Shown piece by piece: positions 7,048 through 13,453 of a DNA stretch of 17,257 nucleotides. The position numbers and the translations under genes are program-made. The first letter of the stretch is position 1. The number at the start of each line of letters is the position of its first letter. Origin of the DNA: JBAVQS01 sp049694275 (GTDB taxonomy: Bacteria > Chloroflexota > Anaerolineae > UBA4142 > SHND01); contig JBAVQS010000183.1 in assembly GCA_049694275.1 (NCBI GenBank), positions 1 to 17,257 of the forward strand, written 5' to 3'. Below the pieces are notes generated by a model. It was not told the DNA's origin. It was given only the letters and a program-made list of their open reading frames with translations, and ran no database searches.

Positions 7048-7058
7048 ACGCACTGCGT
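7048..7058. promoter_or_regulatory. Operator-like palindrome 2 (near +1)
   Basis: ACGCA-C-TGCGT repeats palindrome 1 with only the central base changed. The centres are 25 bp apart, and this site lies just downstream of the predicted transcription start. Shared flanks give AACGCANTGCGTCATA in both copies read on the plus strand, making the pair a direct repeat of palindromes. Confidence 0.7.
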
Positions 7059-7066
7059 CATAACCC

Positions 7067-7095
7067 ATTATAACGCAGTGCGTCATATTTGTCAA
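7067..7095 (-). promoter_or_regulatory. Perfect sigma70 promoter of phasin gene
   Basis: On the minus strand TTGACA (7090-7095) and TATAAT (7067-7072) are exactly 17 bp apart, a full consensus match. Transcription should start near 7060, leaving a leader of about 70 nt before the phasin ATG. Such a strong promoter is expected to need repression, and palindromic sites overlap it. Confidence 0.85.
7073..7083. promoter_or_regulatory. Operator-like palindrome 1 (promoter spacer)
   Basis: ACGCA-G-TGCGT fills most of the spacer between the -35 and -10 boxes of the phasin promoter. With its flanks it extends to a 19-bp dyad, TAT(A/G)ACGCA on each arm, with one mismatch. A protein bound here would block RNA polymerase. 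The likely binder is the neighbouring PhaR, but this is inferred. Confidence 0.7.
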
Positions 7096-7299
7096 GAGGC
7101 AATTTTCAAAAATGGCGGATGGGGGCAAAGCAGAGCGTTGATAGGCAACATAAAGCAAAATAGATCAAGACCGAGCAAGGATTTCCATGCTTCGAGTCTC
7201 TGAGAATTTGGACTGGAATATCACCAAAATATGACTTATTCTCCTATTTACTTATAATAAACATATAAATTAGTCTTGTGCGATGAAAAGGAGCCAAAC
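7096..7299. other. AT-rich divergent intergenic region
   Basis: Between the phasin -35 and the first SCP2 start codon the DNA is clearly more AT-rich than the flanking genes and has no open frame of note. It holds a candidate plus-strand promoter (7231-7258). I see no RNA gene or further strong dyad here. Confidence 0.5.
7231..7258 (+). promoter_or_regulatory. Candidate promoter for SCP2-reductase operon
   Basis: A perfect TATAAT (7253-7258) follows a weak -35 (ATGACT, 7231-7236) with a 16-bp spacer. The first SCP2-like gene starts about 35 nt after the expected transcription start. This would drive the 7300-12708 gene run. Confidence 0.5.
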
Positions 7300-7731
7300 A
7301 TGCCCGTTTTCAAAGATAGCAAACAGTTTTATGCCACCGTCGGCGAGTTGATGGACCTGGCCAAAAAGGACCCGAACATCGGTCCCAAGATCGCCAAATC
7401 CAAGCTCATCATTCAGTTCAAATACACCGACCCCGAAGCGATGACGACGATTAACGCCAAGGACAAGCCGACCCAGCCGGGCGCTTTTGCCGATGTGATT
7501 CACGGCCCCTGCACGCTCAAGCCGGATGTGACCATGACCATGAAGGCCGATGTCTCACATTCCTTTTGGCATGGCAAGGTAGACCTGCTCAAGGCGCTCC
7601 AGTCGAAACAGATCGTCGCGCAAGGGCCGATATTAAAGATCATCCAGCTTTTGCCTACGGTCGCCCCGCTGTATAAAATGTATCCGGCCCTGCTCAAGGA
7701 AAAGGGCCTCGACAGCATGGTGCTCAAGTAA
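7300..7731 (+). CDS. SCP2-like sterol/lipid-transfer domain protein (first copy)
   Basis: Single-domain protein of 143 aa. It matches the bacterial SCP2 pattern: an N-terminal helix (VGELMDLAKKDPNIGPKI), beta strands (SKLIIQFKYTDPEAMTTINA, then DVTMTMKADVSHSFWHGKVD) and the helix-turn with KALQSKQIVAQGPILKI near residues 98-114, which lines the lipid tunnel. The ATG at 7300 is preferred over an upstream TTG because AAAAGGAG lies seven bases before it. No signal or membrane segment is present. SCP2 domains bind fatty acyl chains, acyl-CoA or sterols; here it probably presents acyl substrates to the reductase encoded 92 nt downstream. A second SCP2-like gene ends this gene run at 12897. Confidence 0.85.
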   Translation: MPVFKDSKQFYATVGELMDLAKKDPNIGPKIAKSKLIIQFKYTDPEAMTTINAKDKPTQPGAFADVIHGPCTLKPDVTMTMKADVSHSFWHGKVDLLKALQSKQIVAQGPILKIIQLLPTVAPLYKMYPALLKEKGLDSMVLK

Positions 7732-7746
7732 GCAGGTAAACACATC

Positions 7747-7762
7747 GACAGGGAAACAAGTA
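7747..7762 (+). repeat. GACAGGGRAACAAGTA-type dispersed repeat, copy 1
   Basis: This 16-mer matches 12736-12751 at 15 of 16 positions. Each copy lies shortly after a stop codon. A short hairpin, GTAGGGC-CAACT-GCCCTAC (7760-7778), overlaps the end of this copy. Confidence 0.5.
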
Positions 7763-7823
7763 GGGCCAACTGCCCTACCCTGCCTACTGGTCTACCTCGC
7801 TACCTCTCCTGCGGAGGATTTCA

Positions 7824-10016
7824 ATGAAGAATATCCTGTTCATTCACCTGGGTGAAGGTGAAACAACATCGGCGCTATCCTTTCTGGGACAGACGGTCAC
7901 CGTCAAACAACTCGGCTGCGGCGGCGATCCCGCGCGCGTGCGCGCCTGCATCGCCGAGCACGACGGCAAGGTGGACGCCATTGCCCTTGACGGCATGCCC
8001 AAACAGTTGAGCCTGGGCGCAGTGCGCCGGCCACACTGCATCGGCGAAATGCTTCCCCATGCCGCCCAACAGACTCCGGTTGTCGACGGCAGTGGCATTC
8101 GCGGCTGGCTGGAAGGCTGGGGAGTCATCCTCGCCGACCGCGCCCAGCCGGGCATCTTTGCCGAAAAGCGCATCCTGATGACCCCGGGCGTTAATCATCA
8201 GAACCTCTCCCAGGCCCTCTTTCGTCATAGCTCGACCATCCGCTACGCGGACCCGGTCCTTTATTTTGCGCTCCCCGATTTTCCAGGCGTCGGGAGTTCA
8301 CAGACCCTCGACCAGGTCGCCGGGCCTACCCTGGAGCAGTTAAAGGATTTTCCCTTCCGCCGCCTCACGCCGCAAGCGGGCGCGCCCGGCGCCCCACGCG
8401 CGATTAAACCATTCGAGTGGGCTGACGTACTGGCCGGCGACATCGGCGCTATCCGCCGGTATGCGCCGGCGGAGCTCAAGCGCAAGACGGTGGTCGTCGA
8501 GCATGCGACCGAAGAGGACATTGAAGACCTGCGCCAGCGCGGCGTCTCGATTGTGGTAACGCTCATGCCCCCCCTGGAAAAGGACAGTGAGCTGGGGAGC
8601 GATTCCGCCGCGTTGCTCGAAGGACTCCTCGTCGCGCTCCGCCCCAACCCGGACCTTCCGCTGAACGAAAACACCTATCTCGATCTCATCGCCGACCTGC
8701 AATGGAAACCCGCCATTCGCTACCTGCGCGCGGAGGACAAGGGGATCAACCGCTTTTCATTTGTCATCCACCCCTTGAGCGTTGATTTTATTCACAAGCA
8801 CAAGTTGTTCCGGTGGACGCGCTATCTGCCGGATGAGTGGGTGGAAGCGGTTGCGGCGTACATGCCGCCGATGTACCTGTCGCGCGTCACCGGCGCCGTC
8901 TCTCCGACCACCGGACAGCAGTGCGAGGGATACCTCTATGCGCTGGGCGCGACGCCGCGGCAGATGATGCAGCATGGCGAACGGTTTACATACGAGCGCT
9001 TGAACCAGGCGGCGCGCATGTCCGAGCGCATGGGCGCACGGATTATGGGCCTCGGCGCTTTTACCAGCGTGGTCGGCGACGCCGGCATCACGGTTGCCAA
9101 TGAAGCGGACATTGCCATTACCAGCGGCAACAGCCTCACCGTCGCGGCGACGCTCGAAGCGGCCAAGCGCGCCGTCATCCTGATGGGGCACACGGACCTG
9201 ACCCAGGGCAAGGTCATGATCGTCGGCGCAACCGGCTCCATCGCTTCCGTCTGCTCACGCTTGCTCGCCCAGGCCATCTACGACGTCGTCCTCGTCTCGA
9301 TCGAGCCGGAAAAGCTGATTGAGCTCAAACGGCGCATCCAGGCCGAAACGCCGGGCGCGCGGGTCACCATTGCCACCCGCGCCGATGACCTGCTCGGCGA
9401 GTGTGACCTGATCGTGACGGCGACATCGGCGTTCGGCCAGCGCGTCATCGATATTACCAAATGCAAGCCGGGCGCGGTCATTTGCGATGTCGCCCGTCCT
9501 CCCGATATTAATCAGGCGGAAGCGGCCTTGCGTCCCGATGTCCTGGTCATCGAGAGCGGCGAAGTGCTGATTCCCGGAGAGATTGACTTTGGCTATGACA
9601 TTGGCCTTCCGCCCAAGACCTCGTACGCTTGCCTGGCCGAGACCTGCCTCCTGGCCATGGAAGGGCGATTTGAAGACTATACGCTTGGCCGCAACATCGA
9701 AATGGAACGGGTCAAAGAGATCTTTAAACTGTTCCAAAAGCACGGATTCAAGCTGGCCGGGCTCCGGTCGCCGTTTGGCGAGTACCTGACAGATCAAGAT
9801 GTGGCGAAAAAGCGCGAGCTGGCCGAGAAATTACGCGGCGACCCCGAGTTATTCGACCGGGTCCAACGCGAAACGGCGGAGCAACTCACCAGGATTCCGC
9901 CGCGCGCCAAAGGGGTCGGCTCGGACAAAAAGGACCCCAAAAAGATGGCCTGGACGGTGGGCCTCGCCTCGGCGGGGTTGGTCGGATTATTGTTGGTGTG
10001 GCCGCGCAAAAAATAG
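7824..10016 (+). CDS. AAR-like fatty acyl thioester reductase with N-terminal extension
   Basis: Protein of 730 aa. Residues about 309-650 follow cyanobacterial long-chain acyl-ACP reductase (COG5322): opening FSFVIHPLSVDF, the SPTTGQQCEG segment (360-369), GLGAFTSVVGD (409-419), the NADPH-binding IVGATGSIAS (466-475), and YACLAETCLLAMEGR, where C603 aligns with the acylated catalytic Cys, followed by LGRNIEME and KHGFKLAG. In cyanobacteria this enzyme makes fatty aldehyde from acyl-ACP or acyl-CoA. The first 300 residues have alternating strand-helix character (TVVVEHATEEDIEDL, SIVVTLMPPLE) and match no family I know. A C-terminal hydrophobic segment (708-726) ending WPRKK looks like a tail anchor. 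The start has GGAGG six bases upstream. No aldehyde-deformylating oxygenase is nearby, so aldehyde may go to alcohol, wax or ether lipid. Confidence 0.8.
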   Translation: MKNILFIHLGEGETTSALSFLGQTVTVKQLGCGGDPARVRACIAEHDGKVDAIALDGMPKQLSLGAVRRPHCIGEMLPHAAQQTPVVDGSGIRGWLEGWGVILADRAQPGIFAEKRILMTPGVNHQNLSQALFRHSSTIRYADPVLYFALPDFPGVGSSQTLDQVAGPTLEQLKDFPFRRLTPQAGAPGAPRAIKPFEWADVLAGDIGAIRRYAPAELKRKTVVVEHATEEDIEDLRQRGVSIVVTLMPPLEKDSELGSDSAALLEGLLVALRPNPDLPLNENTYLDLIADLQWKPAIRYLRAEDKGINRFSFVIHPLSVDFIHKHKLFRWTRYLPDEWVEAVAAYMPPMYLSRVTGAVSPTTGQQCEGYLYALGATPRQMMQHGERFTYERLNQAARMSERMGARIMGLGAFTSVVGDAGITVANEADIAITSGNSLTVAATLEAAKRAVILMGHTDLTQGKVMIVGATGSIASVCSRLLAQAIYDVVLVSIEPEKLIELKRRIQAETPGARVTIATRADDLLGECDLIVTATSAFGQRVIDITKCKPGAVICDVARPPDINQAEAALRPDVLVIESGEVLIPGEIDFGYDIGLPPKTSYACLAETCLLAMEGRFEDYTLGRNIEMERVKEIFKLFQKHGFKLAGLRSPFGEYLTDQDVAKKRELAEKLRGDPELFDRVQRETAEQLTRIPPRAKGVGSDKKDPKKMAWTVGLASAGLVGLLLVWPRKK

Positions 10017-10022
10017 ACGGCG

Positions 10023-10033
10023 TGTTCTCATCG
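10023..10033 (+). repeat. TGTTCTCATCG post-stop repeat, copy 1
   Basis: This 11-mer starts seven bases after the reductase stop codon. The same word occurs at 11258-11268 after the next gene, and a 10-base version lies after the minus-strand GGDEF-EAL gene. A GC-rich hairpin follows here. Confidence 0.6.
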
Positions 10034-10035
10034 CC

Positions 10036-10077
10036 CGCCCTGGCGTCTTCGCCGCCTTAAAGCGGCGGGCCAGGGCG
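10036..10077. repeat. GC-rich intergenic hairpin
   Basis: The outer arms CGCCCTGGC (10036-10044) and GCCAGGGCG (10069-10077) enclose an inner stem, CGCCGC with GCGGCG, around a CTTAAA loop. No T-run follows, so it is more likely an intergenic repeat or attenuating hairpin than a full terminator. Confidence 0.6.
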
Positions 10078-10133
10078 ACCGGCAAGCAACCGTGGCCGGC
10101 AATCATGATGCGAACACGCCGACGGAGAGAGCT

Positions 10134-11252
10134 ATGGCTGAAAAACGTATTGTGCTCGTCACCGGCGTCTCGGGCGAATGGGGCGGCCGCGTGGCCGCAA
10201 ACCTGATGAACCAACCCGACGTGCATGTCATCGGGCTGGACGACAAGCCGCCGAAGGAAGAGATCAAGGGGTTGGACCTGATCCAGGCTGATTTTCGCAA
10301 TCCGGTCATTGTGGAACTGCTACGGGAAGAGGTGGTGGATACAGTTTACCATCTCGCCTTTACCGAGAGCGAGCGCCCCAACGAGAACGCATTCGACCTC
10401 AATGTCATCGGGACGATGAAGTTCCTGGGCATGTGCGCTGAAGGGGGCGTGCGCAAGGTAATCCTGAAAAGCAGCACTATGGTTTATGGCGCGCAGCCGA
10501 CTAACTCGATGTTCCTGCGAGAAGACCACGCGCTCAACGGCAACAAGAACTATGGGTATATTCGGGACCTGATCGAGATGGAGGCGTTTTGCAACGGCTT
10601 TCGCGGGCAGGTCCCTGACATGATTATCACGACGCTCCGCTTTGCACACATTGTCGGGCCGCACGTCGATACCCCCATGGCCCGCTTTCTGCGAGAAGAA
10701 GAGGCGTTCGTCCTGCTCGGGTTCGATCCGCTCATGCAGGTGATTCATGTCGACGATGTGGTACGCGCGCTGGTCCATCTGATGAACTGTGACGCGCCCG
10801 GCGCATTCAACATTGCGGCGGAAGGCGCCATGCCCCTGTGGAAATTGATGGGGCTCGCCGGAAAACTGGCGGCGCCCGTCTTTCATCCCCTCGCGTATAC
10901 GAGCGTTTCGCTCCTCGGGCCGCGCTATGCCCCCATCGATCTGGACTATTTGCGCTATGTCTGCATCGGCGACACCGACAAGATGCGCACGATGCTCCAA
11001 TTCGTCCCGCAATATACCGCCGTCGAAGCGCTGCGCGAGTTTGCCAGCCAGCAGCGCCTGCGCCAGTACCTGCCCGAATCGGTCATGCGCGCCTCTGAGG
11101 AGGAACGCCTGCGCGATACTGTCGAACGCCGCCGCCGAGCGCGCGAGCAAGCGGCCGCCGAGGCGAGCCACGTCGCGCCATCCCGCGCGGTCGCCGTTCG
11201 CCCCACCCGGCGGCGCAGTGTGAAACGGGCAGTGAAACGTGCGACAGAGTAA
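10134..11252 (+). CDS. Extended SDR (NAD-dependent epimerase/dehydratase-like)
   Basis: Rossmann-fold protein of 372 aa. The dinucleotide motif is TGVSGEWG (10-17, G11-x-x-G14-x-x-G17), and acidic D36 in GLDD suggests NAD(H) preference. Further marks are VYHLAF (71-76), KSSTMVYG (112-119) and LRFAHIVGP (168-176). The usual Y-x-x-x-K catalytic pair reads Y140-G-Y-I-R144, so the Lys is replaced by Arg and ordinary redox activity is in doubt. The last 60 residues are charged and end in an Arg/Lys-rich tail (RPTRRRSVKRAVKRATE), unusual for this family. The ATG at 10134 is chosen over GTG at 10092 because of the GGAG six bases upstream. It lies between the acyl reductase and acyltransferase genes, suggesting a role in the same lipid pathway, perhaps aldehyde handling. 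The substrate is unknown. Confidence 0.8.
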   Translation: MAEKRIVLVTGVSGEWGGRVAANLMNQPDVHVIGLDDKPPKEEIKGLDLIQADFRNPVIVELLREEVVDTVYHLAFTESERPNENAFDLNVIGTMKFLGMCAEGGVRKVILKSSTMVYGAQPTNSMFLREDHALNGNKNYGYIRDLIEMEAFCNGFRGQVPDMIITTLRFAHIVGPHVDTPMARFLREEEAFVLLGFDPLMQVIHVDDVVRALVHLMNCDAPGAFNIAAEGAMPLWKLMGLAGKLAAPVFHPLAYTSVSLLGPRYAPIDLDYLRYVCIGDTDKMRTMLQFVPQYTAVEALREFASQQRLRQYLPESVMRASEEERLRDTVERRRRAREQAAAEASHVAPSRAVAVRPTRRRSVKRAVKRATE

Positions 11253-11257
11253 TGAAG

Positions 11258-11268
11258 TGTTCTCATCG
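11258..11268 (+). repeat. TGTTCTCATCG post-stop repeat, copy 2
   Basis: Identical to 10023-10033 and beginning six bases after the SDR stop codon. A weak bulged stem, AGCG-TTTG with CAAACGCT, follows in the 61-bp gap before the acyltransferase. Confidence 0.6.
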
Positions 11269-11313
11269 GCCAAGCGCATTTGTCCGACGCAAACGCTCCG
11301 AGGGAGATAATTT

Positions 11314-12708
11314 ATGGCTAAACGATCAGTAAAAGTCAACAGCAAGACGCCCAAACAGACCCATCCTCGCCATAGCTCTGTCCACCATCCCCAGAAAGAA
11401 CCGGTTACCGAGACGCCAATCGGCGAAACGGCGGAACCGACGGCGAACGACGAGACGATTGTCGATACCTTTGACCTTGGCGCGCCGGCGGACGACGAAA
11501 CGATTGTCGATACTTTTGACCTCGGAACGCCGGCTCAAGAAACGGATGCGCCGGATGGCGAGACCGAACCGGATGGCATACCGGCCGACGGCGAGGAGGA
11601 GCCCATGCCCCAGGCCGCGGCCGAGGCTGAAATGCCTGACCCCAACCTGCGCCAGCAGTTGATGCATGAATTGGACGACATGATCAACCGGATTCGCACT
11701 TTGAATCCCGGCTATAATCCGCCGCCCTTTTCACCCCGCGCGCTCGTCGATCTCGTCCAGCAGAATATGGACAAGCTGCCGTCGGGATTTAGCCTGCAAA
11801 TCCTCGATCAACTGCGCGGGAGCCTCGGCGCCGACCTCTTTGACGTCGATACCTGGAAGGGAATCTGGTACGTGCTGAACAGCACGCTTCAGAACCAGGG
11901 CGACATGCTCAAGCGCCGGGTAACCGGCGAATACGAGACCGATGAATGGGGAATGGACCCCGAGTTGCGCGACGCCGTGCGCCCATTCTTTGATTTCATG
12001 TACAAAAGTTACTGGCGGATCGAAACCACCGGCATGGAGAACATCCCGGCTGAAGGACGCGGGCTCCTGGTCGCCAACCATTCCGGTCAGTTGCCCTGGG
12101 ACGGCGCGATGATTGCGGAAGCGGTGCTCATGGAACACCCGAACAATCGTCTCGTCCGCCCGTTGTACGCGACCTGGTTTCCGACCCTCCCCGTTATCGG
12201 CGATTTTCTGGTCAAGACCGGCGGCGTCCTGGCGACAGAGGACAATGGCGAGCGCCTACTCAACCAGGACCAACTTGCGTTGGTACTCCCTGAGGGATAC
12301 AAGGGTGTCAGCAAGCTGTTCAAGGAGCGATACCGGCTCGCTCGATTTGGCCGCGGGGGGTTTGTCCAGATGGCGCTCAAGGCGCGTGCGCCCATGATTC
12401 CGGTCTCTGTGGTCGGGGCGGAAGAAACCTATGTCTCGCTCCACAAATCCAATACGATGGCCAAGCTAACCGGCTTTCCGTACTTTCCGATTTCGCTCAC
12501 CTTTCCCTGGTTCGGCCTTCTTGGCTTTGTGCCGCTCCCAACCAAGTGGTACATCGACATCGGCGCGCCGATCCCCACCGATGGGTACAAGGAAGGCTCA
12601 GAGAACAACCCGGTCCTGGTCTCTCAATTGACCGACCAGATTCGCAATATCGTTCAGGAGATGATTTACGCGCGGCTGGCGAAAAGAAGATCGGTGTTCT
12701 TTAAATAA
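11314..12708 (+). CDS. PlsC-like lysophospholipid acyltransferase with acidic N-terminus
   Basis: Protein of 464 aa. Residues 1-20 are basic. Residues 30-108 are acidic and low-complexity, holding a tandem 15-residue repeat, (N/D)DETIVDTFDLG(A/T)PA, at 45-59 and 60-74. The catalytic region starts near 225. The acyltransferase block is NHSGQLPWDG (255-264), giving H256 and D263 with six residues between rather than the usual four. The second block is LPEGYKGVSKL (325-335), followed by RFGRGGFVQMALKARAPMIPV. The family transfers acyl chains from CoA or ACP to glycerolipids. A hydrophobic patch around 384-408 could sit on membrane or granule lipid. The start is backed by GAGGGAGA. This enzyme may consume acyl-CoA made by the upstream ligase. 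Acceptor identity is unknown. Confidence 0.85.
   Translation: MAKRSVKVNSKTPKQTHPRHSSVHHPQKEPVTETPIGETAEPTANDETIVDTFDLGAPADDETIVDTFDLGTPAQETDAPDGETEPDGIPADGEEEPMPQAAAEAEMPDPNLRQQLMHELDDMINRIRTLNPGYNPPPFSPRALVDLVQQNMDKLPSGFSLQILDQLRGSLGADLFDVDTWKGIWYVLNSTLQNQGDMLKRRVTGEYETDEWGMDPELRDAVRPFFDFMYKSYWRIETTGMENIPAEGRGLLVANHSGQLPWDGAMIAEAVLMEHPNNRLVRPLYATWFPTLPVIGDFLVKTGGVLATEDNGERLLNQDQLALVLPEGYKGVSKLFKERYRLARFGRGGFVQMALKARAPMIPVSVVGAEETYVSLHKSNTMAKLTGFPYFPISLTFPWFGLLGFVPLPTKWYIDIGAPIPTDGYKEGSENNPVLVSQLTDQIRNIVQEMIYARLAKRRSVFFK
11446..11535 (+). repeat. In-frame tandem duplication of 45 bp
   Basis: Two consecutive 15-codon units encode (N/D)DETIVDTFDLG(A/T)PA, with mainly synonymous differences between them. 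The unit lies in the disordered acidic leader of the acyltransferase. Confidence 0.85.
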
Positions 12709-12735
12709 GGGGATGTGGGAGGTGGTAGACAAGGA

Positions 12736-12751
12736 GACAGGGAGACAAGTA
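12736..12751 (+). repeat. GACAGGGRAACAAGTA-type dispersed repeat, copy 2
   Basis: 15/16 match to 7747-7762. It lies in a run of related words (TAGACA, GGAGACA, GGTAGACAGG) between the acyltransferase stop and the promoter of the second SCP2 gene. Confidence 0.5.
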
Positions 12752-12789
12752 TACAGGTAGACAGGCGTCATAGGAACACAAAATGGCAG

Positions 12790-12818
12790 GTGACAGATAG
12801 CCGCCGGATGCGTATAAT
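12790..12818 (+). promoter_or_regulatory. Promoter of second SCP2-like gene
   Basis: GTGACA (12790-12795, 5/6) and a perfect TATAAT (12813-12818) are 17 bp apart. The start codon follows about 72 nt after the expected transcription start, so the second SCP2 gene can be expressed apart from the upstream operon. Confidence 0.65.
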
Positions 12819-12896
12819 ATCTGCTACCATTGTTGCCTACGTGCCTATGTGTTTACATATCTGCTCGGTTACCATCCCATAGAGAGGAGGCCTGCC

Positions 12897-13364
12897 ATGC
12901 CGTATTATGCCGATTCAAACGCCCTTTACGCCGTCCTTCGGACCACTTTTACCCGACTCATCAAAGAATCCCCCGATCATCTCGACGGGCTCAAGAGCCT
13001 GGTCGAAGCCAAGATGGTGCTCCAACTCCGGACCACCAATCCGACGGCAGAGATCACGTTGAATGCGCGCGACAAGGGCTTTCAGGCCATCTATGGGCCG
13101 ACCACCGTCAAAGCGGACCTGATTGTCGATCTCACCGGCGACGACCTGCACCTGATTCTGTTGGATCAATTGTCGATTAAAAAGGCATGGAACGCAAAGC
13201 AGATCAAGGTCAAAGGCCCGGTCTGGAAACTTCAGGTACTGACAGACATGGTTAAGGGAGCACGCGACTATTATCCCCGCGTGGTTCAAGAACAACAGGC
13301 GCCGGCAGTCGAGCCGGCTGCGCCCGCAGCAACTGCAAAAAAGACCAGTAAGCGCGGCGCGTGA
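12897..13364 (+). CDS. SCP2-like lipid-binding protein (second copy) with basic tail
   Basis: Protein of 155 aa. The SCP2-type core covers about 8-125: an N-terminal helix (LYAVLRTTFTRLIKESP), strands (KMVLQLRTTNPTAEITLNA, TVKADLIVDLTGDDLHLILL) and the tunnel helix IKKAWNAKQIKVKGPVWKLQ, which parallels the first copy's KALQSKQIVAQGPILKI. The last 25 residues, after VVQEQQAP, are an Ala/Pro-rich linker ending AKKTSKRGA. The ATG at 12897 is firmly chosen: AGAGGAGG lies six bases upstream, while an upstream in-frame start lacks one. The two copies differ enough to suggest distinct ligands or partners. It converges on the GGDEF-EAL gene, with a hairpin between them. Confidence 0.8.
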   Translation: MPYYADSNALYAVLRTTFTRLIKESPDHLDGLKSLVEAKMVLQLRTTNPTAEITLNARDKGFQAIYGPTTVKADLIVDLTGDDLHLILLDQLSIKKAWNAKQIKVKGPVWKLQVLTDMVKGARDYYPRVVQEQQAPAVEPAAPAATAKKTSKRGA

Positions 13365-13398
13365 TCGGGACAGGGTCATTCCCACAATCGTACATGGC

Positions 13399-13423
13399 AG
13401 GCGCCGGCGTGTAGCCGGCGCCT
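13399..13423. terminator. Hairpin between convergent genes
   Basis: A perfect 10-bp stem, AGGCGCCGGC with GCCGGCGCCT, encloses a GTGTA loop. It lies between the convergent second SCP2 gene and the GGDEF-EAL gene and may act as a two-way terminator. Neither side has a real T-run, so termination strength is doubtful. Confidence 0.5.
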
Positions 13424-13434
13424 CTTGCTATGCG

Positions 13435-13444
13435 GATGAGAACA
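13435..13444 (-). repeat. TGTTCTCATC post-stop repeat, copy 3
   Basis: Read on the minus strand, this 10-mer lies nine bases after the GGDEF-EAL stop codon, the same position and orientation relative to the gene as the copies at 10023 and 11258. Confidence 0.55.
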
Positions 13445-13453
13445 GGCTCGACG

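Noticed and set aside
10320..11354. Minus-strand open frame of 344 aa
   Set aside because: Antisense shadow spanning the SDR and the start of the acyltransferase gene; both sense genes have motifs and ribosome sites.
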